Shown here piece by piece: positions 27,088-35,854 of a stretch of 64,000 nt of DNA. The stretch is from Paenibacillus sp. J5C2022 (lineage in GTDB: Bacteria > Bacillota > Bacilli > Paenibacillales > Paenibacillaceae), in NCBI RefSeq assembly GCF_025567625.1, contig NZ_JAOQJC010000028.1:1-64000 (forward strand), given 5' to 3'. The notes under the pieces were generated by a model, which was not told the origin of the DNA, did not search any database, and saw only the letters and a program-made list of their open reading frames with translations. The position numbers and the translations under genes were made by a program. Numbering within the stretch: the first letter of the stretch is position 1; every line of letters starts with the position of its first letter.

Positions 27088-28080
27088 TTACTTCTTGATC
27101 CAGTGCATCAGCTCGCGCAACTGCTTGCCTGTCTGCTCCAGTTGATGCTCGGACTCGTTGCGGCGTGTCGCCGTCAGCATTGCGCGGCCGGATTGGTTCT
27201 CCAGAATGAAATCGCGCGCGAAGCGGCCAGCTTGAATATCCTCAAGCACACGCTTCATTTCTTTCTTTGTCTCTTCCGTTACGATGCGAGGACCTGTTAC
27301 ATAGTCGCCGTACTCCGCAGTGTTGGAGATGGAGTCGCGCATGCCAGCCAACCCGCCTTCGTACATCAGGTCAACGATCAGTTTCAGCTCATGAAGACAT
27401 TCGAAGTAAGCCATCTCAGGCGCATAACCCGCTTCAACCAGCGTCTCGAAGCCGGCTTTCACGAGTGCGGAAGCGCCGCCACACAGAACTGCCTGCTCGC
27501 CGAACAGGTCCGTCTCTGTCTCTTCCTTGAAGGATGTCTCGATTACGCCTGCACGAGTACAGCCGATGCCCTTCGCATACGCCAGGCCAATCTCCTTCGC
27601 CTTGCCTGTTGCGTCCTGATGAATGGCGATCAGGCCGGGAACGCCGAAGCCCTCTTGATAAGTACGGCGAACCATGTGGCCAGGCGACTTCGGAGCAACC
27701 AGGAATACGTCCTTGTCCGCGCTAGGCACGATTTGACCGAAGTGCACGTTGAAGCCGTGGGAGAACATAATCGCTGCGCCATGCTTCAGGTTCGGCTCGA
27801 TTTCTTCCTTATATACTTGCGCCTGCGTTTCATCTGGAAGCAGGATTTGAACGATGTCCGCCACTTTCGTTGCTTCCGCAACAGTCAGTACCTCGAAGCC
27901 GTCTTTTTTGGCAACTTCAGCGGATTTGCCCGGACGAAGGCCGATGACAACTTTCAGACCGCTGTCGCGAAGATTTTGCGCTTGTGCATGGCCTTGGCTG
28001 CCATAACCGATAACTGCAATCGTCTTGCCTTGTAGTGCGCCGAAATCGGCGTCTTTTTCATAATACAATGTCACTGCCAT
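27088..28080 (-). CDS. ilvC: Ketol-acid reductoisomerase
   Basis: This 330-residue class I (short) enzyme isomerises and reduces acetohydroxy acids in valine and isoleucine synthesis. The N-terminal NADPH domain has AVIGYGSQGHAQAQNL, and the C-terminal knotted domain holds Mg2+-binding acidic residues in KEETETDLFGEQAVLCGG and AYFECLHELKLIVDL. AAAGGAGG precedes the ATG. It is the last gene of ilvB-ilvN-ilvC, separated from ilvN by a 143-bp spacer that contains a strong hairpin. Confidence 0.98.
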   Translation of the reverse strand: MAVTLYYEKDADFGALQGKTIAVIGYGSQGHAQAQNLRDSGLKVVIGLRPGKSAEVAKKDGFEVLTVAEATKVADIVQILLPDETQAQVYKEEIEPNLKHGAAIMFSHGFNVHFGQIVPSADKDVFLVAPKSPGHMVRRTYQEGFGVPGLIAIHQDATGKAKEIGLAYAKGIGCTRAGVIETSFKEETETDLFGEQAVLCGGASALVKAGFETLVEAGYAPEMAYFECLHELKLIVDLMYEGGLAGMRDSISNTAEYGDYVTGPRIVTEETKKEMKRVLEDIQAGRFARDFILENQSGRAMLTATRRNESEHQLEQTGKQLRELMHWIKK

Positions 28081-28113
28081 GATTATAATTGCCTCCTTTA
28101 ATTTAACCCTTTT

Positions 28114-28175
28114 GAACGGGTGCTGAAGGGGAGAAGCGACTGAAGCAAGCCGCTTCTCCGCTCGAACACCCGCTC
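28114..28175 (-). other. Large hairpin in the ilvN-ilvC spacer
   Basis: An outer stem (GAGCGGGTG/CACCCGTTC, one mismatch) and an inner stem (GGAGAAGCG/CGCTTCTCC) enclose a 12-nt loop. No U-tract follows, so it is more likely a processing or stability element than a terminator. Confidence 0.6.
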
Positions 28176-28223
28176 AAAATCGGGGTGTGTCCTGTCAGCC
28201 TGTCAGTACTGCCATTACTGCGA

Positions 28224-28712
28224 TTACTGCTTCACGCTGCCGCGATTGAGCGCGGTAACGCCAGTGCGCGACAGCTCCCGAATGCCGTATGGCTTCAGCA
28301 GCTCCGCCATGGCATCGATCTTCTCCGTATCGCCGACGACTTGCACCATCAGCGTGTTGGAGCCGATATCCACGACGGAAGCGCGGAACGTCTCCACTAC
28401 GCCGAGAATCTCAGGGCGCATCGCGGGCTCCGCATGCACCTTGATCAACGCAAGCTCCCTGCCAACCATCGCATTGGAACTCAGATCGATAACTTTAATG
28501 ACATCTATCAGCTTGTACAATTGCTTCGTAATCTGCTCCAGCGTATGATCATCGCCGGTTGTGACGATGACCATACGGGACAGACCCTTCTCTTCGCTTG
28601 CCCCTACCGTAATACTCTCGATATTGAAGCCGCGGCGTCCGAACAGACCGGCTACCCGCTGCAGAACGCCTGGCTGATCGTTGACAATAACTGCGATCGT
28701 ATGCTTCTTCAT
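28224..28712 (-). CDS. ilvN: Acetolactate synthase small (regulatory) subunit
   Basis: This 162-residue protein has an N-terminal ACT domain (1-80: KKHTIAVIVNDQPGVLQRVA, RRGFNIESITVG) that binds valine for feedback control, and a C-terminal ALS_ss domain (about 85-158: LALIKVHAEP, GIRELSRTG). The ATG at 28712 overlaps the ilvB stop as ATGA, so translation is coupled and stoichiometric with the catalytic subunit. GGGGGATG upstream serves as Shine-Dalgarno. Confidence 0.97.
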   Translation of the reverse strand: MKKHTIAVIVNDQPGVLQRVAGLFGRRGFNIESITVGASEEKGLSRMVIVTTGDDHTLEQITKQLYKLIDVIKVIDLSSNAMVGRELALIKVHAEPAMRPEILGVVETFRASVVDIGSNTLMVQVVGDTEKIDAMAELLKPYGIRELSRTGVTALNRGSVKQ

Positions 28713-30454
28713 TCTGCATCCCCCATGATCATTTGATCGATGGTGCTGCCTTGGGCGACCATCGGATATACATTCTCGTCCCGGCGAACGACGAACTCTA
28801 CAACGGCTGGTCCGGGATGATTCATCGCTTCCTCCCATGCCGTGCGCGCCTCTTCCTTGTTCGCAGCGCGGAAGCCGCGTACGCCGTAGGCTTCAGCCAG
28901 CTTAACGAAGTCGGGGCTGCCGGCCAGATCGATATGGCTGAAGCGGTTCTCATGAATGAGCTCCTGCCACTGACGAACCATACCCAGCACCTGGTTGTTC
29001 AGAATGACTACCTTCACCGGAATATTATTAATCGCACATATCGCCAGCTCCTGCGCGCACATCTGCATGCCGCCGTCGCCGTTGATGGAGACGACCAGAC
29101 GATCCGGGTTCGCCATCTGGGCGCCGATCGCGGAAGGGAATCCGAAGCCCATCGTGCCTAAGCCGCCCGATGTTACCCATGAACGCGGCTGATTGAACGG
29201 ATAATACTGCGCGGCCCACATCTGATGCTGGCCTACGTCCGTCGTCACGATTGCATCGCCGTTCGTCGTCTCATGGATCATCTCTACAACCCATTGCGGC
29301 TTGAGCTCATGCTCGGAGTCCTTGTAGCTGAACGGATACTGCTTCTTCGATGCGGCCAGCTGAGCACGCCACTCGTCCGCCCCTTCCGCTCTTTCAGCCA
29401 ACTTGTTCGCAGCCTGCAATACCGTCTTCACATCGCCCACGATCGGAATATCCGTCGGCACATTCTTGCCGATCTCTGCGGGATCGATATCGATATGCAC
29501 GATCTTCGCAAGCGGAGCGAAGCCGGACAGCTTGCCGGTCACCCGATCGTCGAAGCGTGCGCCAATATTGATCAGCAGATCCGCCTGCTGCAGAGAATTG
29601 TTGGCTGTGTAGGTTCCGTGCATGCCCGGCATACCCAGCCACAGCTCGTTGCCGCTCGGGAAGCCGCCGAGTCCCAGCAGCGTCGTCGTAATTGGAATTT
29701 GCGTCTTGGTGACGAATTCCAACAGTTCCTCGTGCGCGCCGGAATATACGACTCCTCCGCCGGCCAGAATGATCGGCCGCTTCGCTTCGCCGATGGCCTT
29801 GATCATCTTCTCCACCTGCAGCTTGTTAGGCGCTACAGTAGGATTATAGCCGCGGATGCTTACTTCCGACACAGGCTTGAACAGCGTCTTCGCAGCCGAG
29901 ACATCCTTCGGAATGTCGATCAATACGGGACCCTTCCGGCCTGTATTCGCAATATGAAAGGCTTCGTGGATCACACGCGGCAAATCTTCGACATTGCGAA
30001 CCAGATAGCTGTGCTTCGTAATCGGCATTGTAATGCCGGTAATATCCGCTTCCTGGAATGCGTCCGTACCGATCAACGTGGACATGACATTGCCCGTAAT
30101 GACGACGAGCGGTACGGAATCCATATAAGCGGTCGCGATGCCCGTCACCAGATTGGTCGCTCCCGGTCCCGAAGTGGCAATACATACGCCTACCTTGCCG
30201 CTTGCGCGCGCATAACCGTCGGCCGCATGTATGGCTCCTTGCTCATGCCGGGTGAGCAAGTGATTGAAATCCGGATTATCGTGCATCGCATCATATATAT
30301 ATAACACCGCGCCGCCAGGATATCCGAATACGCAATCCACACCTTCCAGTAACAAACTGCGCAGCAAAATTTCCGAACCGGAAATCACTTCAGGCTTTGA
30401 GAATTTCTCCATCCATTCTTCTTTCGACTTCATTGTCGCACTTTGCGGTGCCAT
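28709..30454 (-). CDS. ilvB: Acetolactate synthase large (catalytic) subunit
   Basis: This 581-residue thiamine-diphosphate and FAD enzyme makes acetolactate and acetohydroxybutyrate, the first common step of branched-chain amino acid synthesis. The N-terminal half has GYPGGAVLYIYDAM and RHEQGAIHAADGYAR (catalytic Glu), with a FAD-binding middle domain. The C-terminal thiamine motif is NGDGGMQMCAQELA...NN. The ATG at 30454 follows GGAGGACGACAAA. The frame stays open for 150 more codons upstream, but that part is the T-box leader. It is controlled by the leucine-type T-box. Confidence 0.97.
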   Translation of the reverse strand: MAPQSATMKSKEEWMEKFSKPEVISGSEILLRSLLLEGVDCVFGYPGGAVLYIYDAMHDNPDFNHLLTRHEQGAIHAADGYARASGKVGVCIATSGPGATNLVTGIATAYMDSVPLVVITGNVMSTLIGTDAFQEADITGITMPITKHSYLVRNVEDLPRVIHEAFHIANTGRKGPVLIDIPKDVSAAKTLFKPVSEVSIRGYNPTVAPNKLQVEKMIKAIGEAKRPIILAGGGVVYSGAHEELLEFVTKTQIPITTTLLGLGGFPSGNELWLGMPGMHGTYTANNSLQQADLLINIGARFDDRVTGKLSGFAPLAKIVHIDIDPAEIGKNVPTDIPIVGDVKTVLQAANKLAERAEGADEWRAQLAASKKQYPFSYKDSEHELKPQWVVEMIHETTNGDAIVTTDVGQHQMWAAQYYPFNQPRSWVTSGGLGTMGFGFPSAIGAQMANPDRLVVSINGDGGMQMCAQELAICAINNIPVKVVILNNQVLGMVRQWQELIHENRFSHIDLAGSPDFVKLAEAYGVRGFRAANKEEARTAWEEAMNHPGPAVVEFVVRRDENVYPMVAQGSTIDQMIMGDAE

Positions 30455-30474
30455 TTTGTCGTCCTCCTCTCTAG

Positions 30475-30790
30475 AAAAGCAAAAAACCTTTCGTCCTGCA
30501 GCCCTCCAATTGGAAAGCTGACAGGGACGAAAGGTATATCTTCCGTGGTACCACCCAAATTCGTTATCGCCCTTGCGGGGACAACCTCTACTGGTTGAAC
30601 GCTGTGCACATATCGACGTTCTACCATGGCACTGTAACGCTTGCCCTGCGATTCTCCCTAATAAGTCAGATGGCCTTTCAGGAGAATAGCTCCGAGGTGA
30701 GCTCGTTGAAAAGGGATTTTGGCGGCGGTTGCAGCTATTCCGTCGCTCTCTGAGCAAAAGAGCCCTTAACACTTCGTCCTCATCACTGCT
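30475..30790 (-). promoter_or_regulatory. T-box leader (leucine, CUC specifier) of ilvBNC
   Basis: On the minus strand the T-box core TGGGTGGTACCACGG (complement of 30543-30556) precedes a terminator (30485-30534, ACCTTTCGTCC/GGACGAAAGGT plus U-tract) with which the antiterminator competes. Stem I includes AGAGAGC and GCTGCAACCG. The specifier loop reads CGAG-CUC-ACC, so the specifier codon is CUC (complement of 30699-30701) for leucine. Uncharged tRNA-Leu should allow read-through into ilvB. Confidence 0.93.
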
Positions 30791-31016
30791 GATAAGAGTA
30801 TGTTCTGAAATACTTTCACTTATTATATGCCAGTCAGAACCGTTCGTCAAGAACCATAATTCCGAATTTGCTGACATATTGGCATATTGGATTCCTTTGC
30901 TCACGCCACCTGACGCTTATAGCTTAGTATGCGCCATAATGTTTTCTTTTACAAGTGCGATTACAGCCATGCATGGGTCGTGACGGACCGCAAGTGTGTG
31001 GCTGTAAGCATCATAT

Positions 31017-31158
31017 GATAAAACCTCTATCGAGGCCTTTCGAAGATGAGCGACCTATAGTTTGCAAAGCAAACTCGCTTCGGAAGCATGAGGTGGATTT
31101 TTCGCCAAATAGAATTTTTATCCAGCAAGCCGGAAATTTATAAATTCTATTGTGGTAA
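31017..31158 (+). repeat. Dispersed structured element, copy 2
   Basis: This copy carries CCTC-TATC-GAGG, the pairable CCTTTCGAAG and CTTCGGAAGC arms, the central hairpin GTTTGC-AAA-GCAAAC (31060-31074), and a 3' hairpin with arms AATAGAATTT and AAATTCTATT. It lies between the ilvB T-box and the rplT terminator, in the same orientation as copies 1 and 3. Nothing else is seen in 30791-31161. Confidence 0.85.
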
Positions 31159-31161
31159 AAA

Positions 31162-31218
31162 AAGCTCTTCTTCCCCGCTTGATCCGACTAACGTCGACTA
31201 ACGGGACAAGAAGAGCTT
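31162..31218 (-). terminator. Terminator of infC-rpmI-rplT
   Basis: AAGCTCTTCTTGTCCCG pairs with CGGGGAAGAAGAGCTT around a structured loop, followed by TTTTTTTACC on the minus strand. It lies 22 bp after the rplT stop. Confidence 0.9.
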
Positions 31219-31239
31219 ATCTTAATGACGGACGAACGA

Positions 31240-31599
31240 CTAAGCGTTCAGCTTTTGCTTTGCAACGCCGGCCAGCGAGTTGAACGAAGAGATGTCGTTC
31301 ACAGCCAGGTCAGCCAGCATTTTGCGGTTCACTTCTACGCCTGCAAGCTTCAAGCCATGCATGAACTTGCTGTAGGACAGGCCGTTCATGCGAGCAGCCG
31401 CATTGATACGAACGATCCACAGTCTGCGAATGTCGCGCTTCTTGTTACGACGGTCGCGGTATGCGTACATCAGGGATTTATATACTTGCTCCTTAGCCGT
31501 CTTGAACAGACGGTGTTTGGAACCGAAATAGCCTTTAGCCAGCTTCAAAATTCTTTTGCGACGACGTGTGCGGACAAAGCCGCCTTTAACTCTTGCCAT
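31240..31599 (-). CDS. rplT: 50S ribosomal protein L20
   Basis: This 119-residue basic protein begins ARVKGGFVRTRRRKRILKLA and carries the L20 signature around YRDRRNKKRDIRRLWIVRIN. It is an early assembly protein of the large subunit. In Bacillus it also binds the infC leader to repress its own operon, and the leader here has the matching attenuator. It is the last gene of infC-rpmI-rplT. Confidence 0.99.
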   Translation of the reverse strand: MARVKGGFVRTRRRKRILKLAKGYFGSKHRLFKTAKEQVYKSLMYAYRDRRNKKRDIRRLWIVRINAAARMNGLSYSKFMHGLKLAGVEVNRKMLADLAVNDISSFNSLAGVAKQKLNA

Positions 31600-31646
31600 G
31601 GAAAGAAACCTCCTGTAGGTGTGATAAGTTTATCTTTTTTGAACCA

Positions 31647-31847
31647 TTATTTCAGGTTGGAAAGGCCTTGCTGCAGACGGCGAACATCGCCAGCTGCCAT
31701 AAGCGGTTGACCAGCAAGCACACGCTTCTGGCGACCGGATTTATGCGAGAGCAAGTGGTTGCGGTAAGCCTTGTAGCGCTTTACCTTGCCTGTACCCGTA
31801 ATTTTAAAGCGATCCTTCAGACTGCTATGTGTTTTCATCTTTGGCAT
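31647..31847 (-). CDS. rpmI: 50S ribosomal protein L35
   Basis: This 66-residue protein (PKMKTHSSLKDRFKITGTGK, AYRNHLLSHKSGRQKR) matches L35 along its full length. It lies between infC and rplT in the conserved order, with spacers of 35 and 47 bp. Confidence 0.99.
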   Translation of the reverse strand: MPKMKTHSSLKDRFKITGTGKVKRYKAYRNHLLSHKSGRQKRVLAGQPLMAAGDVRRLQQGLSNLK

Positions 31848-31882
31848 GTCAGTTATCCTCCTTAAATGTTGTGCTCCAGCGG

Positions 31883-32401
31883 TTAGCTGTTGTTTTTTGG
31901 TGCGAGAATCATAATCATGCTGCGGCCTTCCAACTTGGGATGGCGCTCAATGCTGCACAATTCCTCAACCTCTTTCGAAAGGCGGTCAAGAATTCTCTTG
32001 CCAATATCCGCATGGGTAATTTCCCGGCCGCGGAAACGGACGGAAGCCTTCACCTTGTCGCCTTCCTTCAGAAATTTCACGACATTGCGGTACTTGACCT
32101 GATAATCGTGCTCCTCGATGTTGGCACGGAACCAAACTTCCTTCACATCGACGATCTTCTGATTTTTGCGCGCTTCCTTCTCTTTCTTCTGCTGCTCGTA
32201 GCGGAACTTGCCGTAGTCCATAATTCGGCATACCGGCGGCTTGGCCGTCGGGGCCACGTTCACCAAGTCCAGATTAGCGTCTGCAGCCATCTGCAATGCC
32301 TCACGAGTCGACTTAATACCGATTTGCTCTCCGTTCGCCCCTACAAGGCGCACTTCTCTGCTTCGAATATCGGTATTGATTTGATGTTCTCTGCTAATAA
32401 T
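31883..32401 (-). CDS. infC: Translation initiation factor IF-3 (ATT start)
   Basis: This 172-residue factor binds the 30S subunit and checks start codons. The N-domain has INTDIRSREVRLVGANGEQIG and the C-domain VKASVRFRGREITHADIGKRIL. No suitable ATG exists; GGAGGTG lies upstream of ATTATTAGC, so translation starts at ATT (32401, or 32398), as is known for infC genes. The in-frame ATG codons further upstream fall inside the attenuator hairpin and its flank and are not starts. Confidence 0.96.
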   Translation of the reverse strand: MISREHQINTDIRSREVRLVGANGEQIGIKSTREALQMAADANLDLVNVAPTAKPPVCRIMDYGKFRYEQQKKEKEARKNQKIVDVKEVWFRANIEEHDYQVKYRNVVKFLKEGDKVKASVRFRGREITHADIGKRILDRLSKEVEELCSIERHPKLEGRSMIMILAPKNNS

Positions 32402-32622
32402 TCGCCACCTCCATATTGGAATCCAGTTCATTGTATACCCACAAAAAAATGCGAGTTCGTGGAGAACCCGCATCTCATAACCGTTCAATGATTCAGCAGC
32501 CTCGTCCCGTGTAACGGAACTGGAGCTCTGCTATTTCATTAACGCGAACCAGCCAGCTATGCCGGAAGGTGAGAAGCGGGCGCTTCTGCTTGTGCGTAAT
32601 GCCATAGATCAACAATACCAAC
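32402..32622 (-). promoter_or_regulatory. infC leader with L20-type transcription attenuator
   Basis: The leader ends with an intrinsic terminator at 32449-32473 (ATGCGGGTTC/GAACTCGCAT, then seven U residues) placed before the infC Shine-Dalgarno. Upstream GGC/GCC-rich segments (CACCTTCCGGCATAGCTGG) can form the competing structure. This is the layout of the Bacillus L20 leader, in which L20 binding favours termination. Confidence 0.85.
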
Positions 32623-32624
32623 AT

Positions 32625-32654
32625 ACTATATCATAGCCCAAGGTTTGATGTCAA
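32625..32654 (-). promoter_or_regulatory. SigA promoter of infC operon
   Basis: TTGACA (complement of 32649-32654), an 18-bp spacer and TATAGT (complement of 32625-32630). It lies only 14 bp beyond the stop of the upstream glycosyltransferase gene. Confidence 0.8.
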
Positions 32655-32668
32655 CCACCGGCATCCAT

Positions 32669-33904
32669 TTATTTGCTCTGAACTTCTTCAATGCGTACAA
32701 CCCGCGTATGCTGCGTATGGCTCCATGTCTTGTTATTCTGCGTGAAGAACGCATAGAACGTAATGGGCCACCAGGATATGAGGAACAAAGGCAGCGTGAA
32801 CAGATGAGCGAACATCTTCCAGCTTCTCACCTTCTCCAGCATCATCGCGGCAGGGAACTGCAATACGGTTGCCACAATTGCAACGACCAGCAGCCACCAC
32901 GGCAAGTAGCTATACATGGAATGAATCACATCCGCCGCAGGCAGCGCCATATCGATCCATAACGCCGCTGTCAGCACGAAGCCCATCAGCGTCACATAGA
33001 CGGAAATCGTATAGATCGCAGCGTCGAATTTGACAAGATTGCGTTCTTTAATGCTTGCCCACAGCAGCGGGAAGAAATAATTGCGCGCCACGTTGAAGTG
33101 CCCTTGCATCCAACGCAAACGCTGTCTCGCAGACGCCTGGAACGTTACCGGCTTCTCGTCGTACACTTTCGCATCGTAATTCAGTGTCGGATAGACACCG
33201 CGCTTCACGCAGCGCATCGAGAACTCCAGGTCCTCTACCAGACTCGTTGCGCCCCAGCCCATCTCCCTCAGCAAGCCGGACTCGAAGCACATGCCCGTAC
33301 CGCCAAGAAAGTTGCTCATCCCCAGATTCGTTCTGGATAGCTGCCACAGCCGATTGCAATACCAGTAAGTAATGGCATAAGCCGCCGTAACCCATGAATC
33401 GCCCGGATTTTTCGTATCCAGATAACCTTGGATCACTTTATGTCCCTCGCACAGATCGTCGTTCATCAACTGCAGGAAATCACGATTGACCAGATTGTCG
33501 GCATCGAACATGACCACCGCATCATACTGGCGCGGCATAGCCCACAATTCTTTCAGCATCCATTCAATCGCATAACCTTTGCCCTTCTGATGGTAGTTGT
33601 TGCGGACGCAAGCGTGTACGCCCATGCCTCTGGCGATATCCGCCGTACCGTCGGAGCAATTGTCGCAGATGACGAAGATATCATACAACTCTTCCGGATA
33701 ATCCAGTTGTTTTAAATTCTCGATTAGCGCCCCTACAACCTTCTCTTCATTGTGTGCGGCCACCAGCACGGCGAACGACTTAGTCGGAGCGTGCCGCTTC
33801 CGGCTCTTGTTCTTCATGAATCCGAACATGGACAGCGAGAACTGGTACACTGCGATTAGAGCAAGCAAAACCTGAAGCACAATAAACGCAACACTAATAA
33901 ACAT
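32669..33904 (-). CDS. Membrane glycosyltransferase, GT2 family
   Basis: This 411-residue protein has an N-terminal membrane helix (1-25), a cytoplasmic GT-A catalytic domain (about 40-275) with VLVAAHNEEKVV, the metal-binding DxD in VVMFDADN, the GTGM-VEDLEF acceptor motif and QRLRW (QxxRW), and three C-terminal helices (about 290-390). The layout fits processive polysaccharide synthases such as those of N-acetylglucosamine or hyaluronan-like polymers; the product is unknown. No terminator follows it, so transcripts run into the infC leader. A 13-codon open frame (MGFLKKGAVPYVY) overlaps its start. Confidence 0.9.
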   Translation of the reverse strand: MFISVAFIVLQVLLALIAVYQFSLSMFGFMKNKSRKRHAPTKSFAVLVAAHNEEKVVGALIENLKQLDYPEELYDIFVICDNCSDGTADIARGMGVHACVRNNYHQKGKGYAIEWMLKELWAMPRQYDAVVMFDADNLVNRDFLQLMNDDLCEGHKVIQGYLDTKNPGDSWVTAAYAITYWYCNRLWQLSRTNLGMSNFLGGTGMCFESGLLREMGWGATSLVEDLEFSMRCVKRGVYPTLNYDAKVYDEKPVTFQASARQRLRWMQGHFNVARNYFFPLLWASIKERNLVKFDAAIYTISVYVTLMGFVLTAALWIDMALPAADVIHSMYSYLPWWLLVVAIVATVLQFPAAMMLEKVRSWKMFAHLFTLPLFLISWWPITFYAFFTQNNKTWSHTQHTRVVRIEEVQSK

Positions 33905-34478
33905 ACGGTACTGCCCCCTTTTTCAAAAACCCCATTGTTTGTCTTTCCCCCGCTTCTGCCCCTGCTTTGGAGGCGGCGGTTTTTTTGGTTTGCAGGCTTT
34001 ATATTTTTTTCTCGCCTGCTATGCGTACTGATTTTCCTCCCAATCGGCTCCTTTGTCAAAACTGGAAAAATGCATTTTAGGGCCGCCTCGGAACAGAAAA
34101 ACGCTTGCATGCCTATATAAAAAGCTGTTCTTCTCCATTTTCTTCGACTCATTCTTATTCTCTACTATTTGCTCTGTTTTTAGCACTAAATACCTCATTT
34201 TTTTACCATTCATTAATAATAATTCATTTATGAAGCCGCTGGCATCGAATGAAGTCGATTGCGCCTTGATTTCACATGGCGATACATGTCGAGATGAGGC
34301 GCTTGGAACGGCGCGCCAATTGGCGCGGACACCTTGCCAGCCAATCCGTTGAACGCACCTAGGAAATTTAGATGAGGGAAAATGCATGTCGTTAACGCTG
34401 CGAGAATATTTACATGTTACAATAAAGAGGCAAATTGCGAGGGAAATGAAGCAGTTCTATAAGGAAGGATGACCTCAT
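33905..34478. other. 574-bp divergent spacer with hairpin and palindrome
   Basis: The region separates the GT2 gene from the PAP2 gene. It holds GCAGGC/GCCTGC arms around 33991-34020, a purine-rich GT2 leader, and a perfect 16-bp palindrome CGCGCCAATTGGCGCG at 34312-34327. A TACAAT at about 34417 may be the PAP2 -10 box. No riboswitch class was recognised, and open frames here are low-complexity shadows. Confidence 0.5.
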
Positions 34479-35048
34479 GTGGAGAGAATGCTGGGATGGT
34501 TGAGAAACAACGAGCAGAGGATGCTCATTTGGGCGAACAGGCGGCACGGGGGAGATCGCATGCTGTACCGGTTCATAGACAGATGGTTAAGCACAATTAC
34601 CCATATGGGCGGCGCTACATTCACACTGCTCTCTGCACTGCTGTGCGGGCTGCTCGCGGCAGGGCCCTGGAGCGCAGGCGGCTGGAAGAGTCTCGCGGCC
34701 GTCGTCATCAGCCACATCCCGGTTGCCATCGTCAAGCGCAAATTCAAGAGACTGCGCCCATACCAGGCCATGACCGGCGTGAATACGACGCCGAAGCCGC
34801 TCCAAGACTCCTCGTTCCCTTCGGGACATACAACCGCCATATTCGCCTGGCTTACGCCGTTCTTGCTGGCGAGCGGCATGTGGATAGCGGTCATCGCGCC
34901 TGCTGCGCTAGTCGTAGGAGTGTCTGTAGGATGGTCAAGGATGTATCTCGGCCTTCATTATCCGTCAGATGTCGCTGCAGGCGCCGTGCTGGGAACGGCA
35001 ACCGCGTTCGCCGTTCATTATTGCTGGTCTTCGCTTGCCTTACTATAA
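34479..35048 (+). CDS. PAP2 superfamily membrane phosphatase
   Basis: This 189-residue protein has a PAP2 phosphatase signature split in the usual three parts: KRKFKRLRPY (about 86-95), SSFPSGHTTA (about 111-120) and SRMYLGLHYPSDV (about 153-165), with catalytic His in the second and third. Hydrophobic helices surround these. It probably dephosphorylates undecaprenyl pyrophosphate or another lipid phosphate, supporting cell-wall carrier recycling. A GTG start is chosen with GGAAGG ten bases upstream. Its last 31 bp overlap the 3' end of trmB on the other strand. Confidence 0.9.
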   Translation: MERMLGWLRNNEQRMLIWANRRHGGDRMLYRFIDRWLSTITHMGGATFTLLSALLCGLLAAGPWSAGGWKSLAAVVISHIPVAIVKRKFKRLRPYQAMTGVNTTPKPLQDSSFPSGHTTAIFAWLTPFLLASGMWIAVIAPAALVVGVSVGWSRMYLGLHYPSDVAAGAVLGTATAFAVHYCWSSLALL

Positions 35049-35767
35049 TCATCTTCGCTGCGCTGCGAGTCGTCCTTTGCTTCACGATGGCGGCGCAGCG
35101 CTTCTTCGCCAATCACCGCTTCAACACGATATATATTTTGCCCCTTCTCCATGAACTTCGTCTCATATTCCGTGAAGACCAAGTCCTCGCGCGGGCCGTC
35201 CCTGTGTAGATCAAGCGAAATATTCCGCATAATAAGCTCCATATCGGCAAAGCTGTTCAATGAAAATTCGAACAAGGAGAGCGAGTCCGTCTTGAAATGG
35301 ATTTCGCCTTTCTCATTCAATATCTCCCTGTACTTCTCCACGAAGCGCGGGTGCGTCAATCTTCTTCTGGCATGCTTGCCCTTGGGCCATGGATCGCTGA
35401 AGTTCAGATGAATGCGCTCAATCTCGTGATGCTCGAACATCGTATCGATATGTTCTATGTTCGCCCGCAGCAACGCCAGATTTCCGGGGCTGTCCACACC
35501 GCTCTCCGCCCAGGCGTCTCTCGCCTTCTCGCTGGCCCGCCGAAGCAACTCGTCATACATGTCCACGCCAATAAAATTAATATGCGGGTTGCGCACGCTC
35601 ATCTGGGTAATAAACCGCCCTTTGCCCATGCCCAGCTCCACATAGATCGGATTGTCGTTGCCGAAAAACGTCTTCCATTTGCCCTTGTGCGGAGTCGCAT
35701 CCAGCACGACAAGCTCCGGTTGACTCTCCAGACTTTCCCGTATCCCTTTTCTACCTCTCAAACGCAT
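35018..35767 (-). CDS. trmB: tRNA (guanine-N7)-methyltransferase
   Basis: This 249-residue SAM-dependent enzyme methylates G46 in the tRNA variable loop. It has the Rossmann SAM site VELGMGKGRFI, the motif HLNFSDPWPKGKHARRRLTH typical of TrmB, and KTDSLSLFEFSL. The C-terminus (about 225-249) extends the usual length by a charged tail (REAKDDSQRSEDDYSKASED), which is the part overlapping the convergent PAP2 gene. Confidence 0.97.
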   Translation of the reverse strand: MRLRGRKGIRESLESQPELVVLDATPHKGKWKTFFGNDNPIYVELGMGKGRFITQMSVRNPHINFIGVDMYDELLRRASEKARDAWAESGVDSPGNLALLRANIEHIDTMFEHHEIERIHLNFSDPWPKGKHARRRLTHPRFVEKYREILNEKGEIHFKTDSLSLFEFSLNSFADMELIMRNISLDLHRDGPREDLVFTEYETKFMEKGQNIYRVEAVIGEEALRRHREAKDDSQRSEDDYSKASEDQQ

Positions 35768-35854
35768 AGCTCGTTAGCTCCTTCGAATTCCTTGGTTGTT
35801 TGCTCAATGGTTTATTATAACGAATCCGTCCCAGAGTTGCATCAATTCCTGCAC

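Noticed and set aside
30455..30904. N-terminal extension of IlvB by 150 residues
   Set aside because: The extension translates the T-box stem I, antiterminator and terminator; the family N-terminus and Shine-Dalgarno fit the ATG at 30454.
33940..34160. Cyclic-di-GMP or other riboswitch upstream of the GT2 gene
   Set aside because: A GCAAACC word and GC-rich stems drew attention, but the conserved core and tetraloop-receptor layout of the known class are missing.
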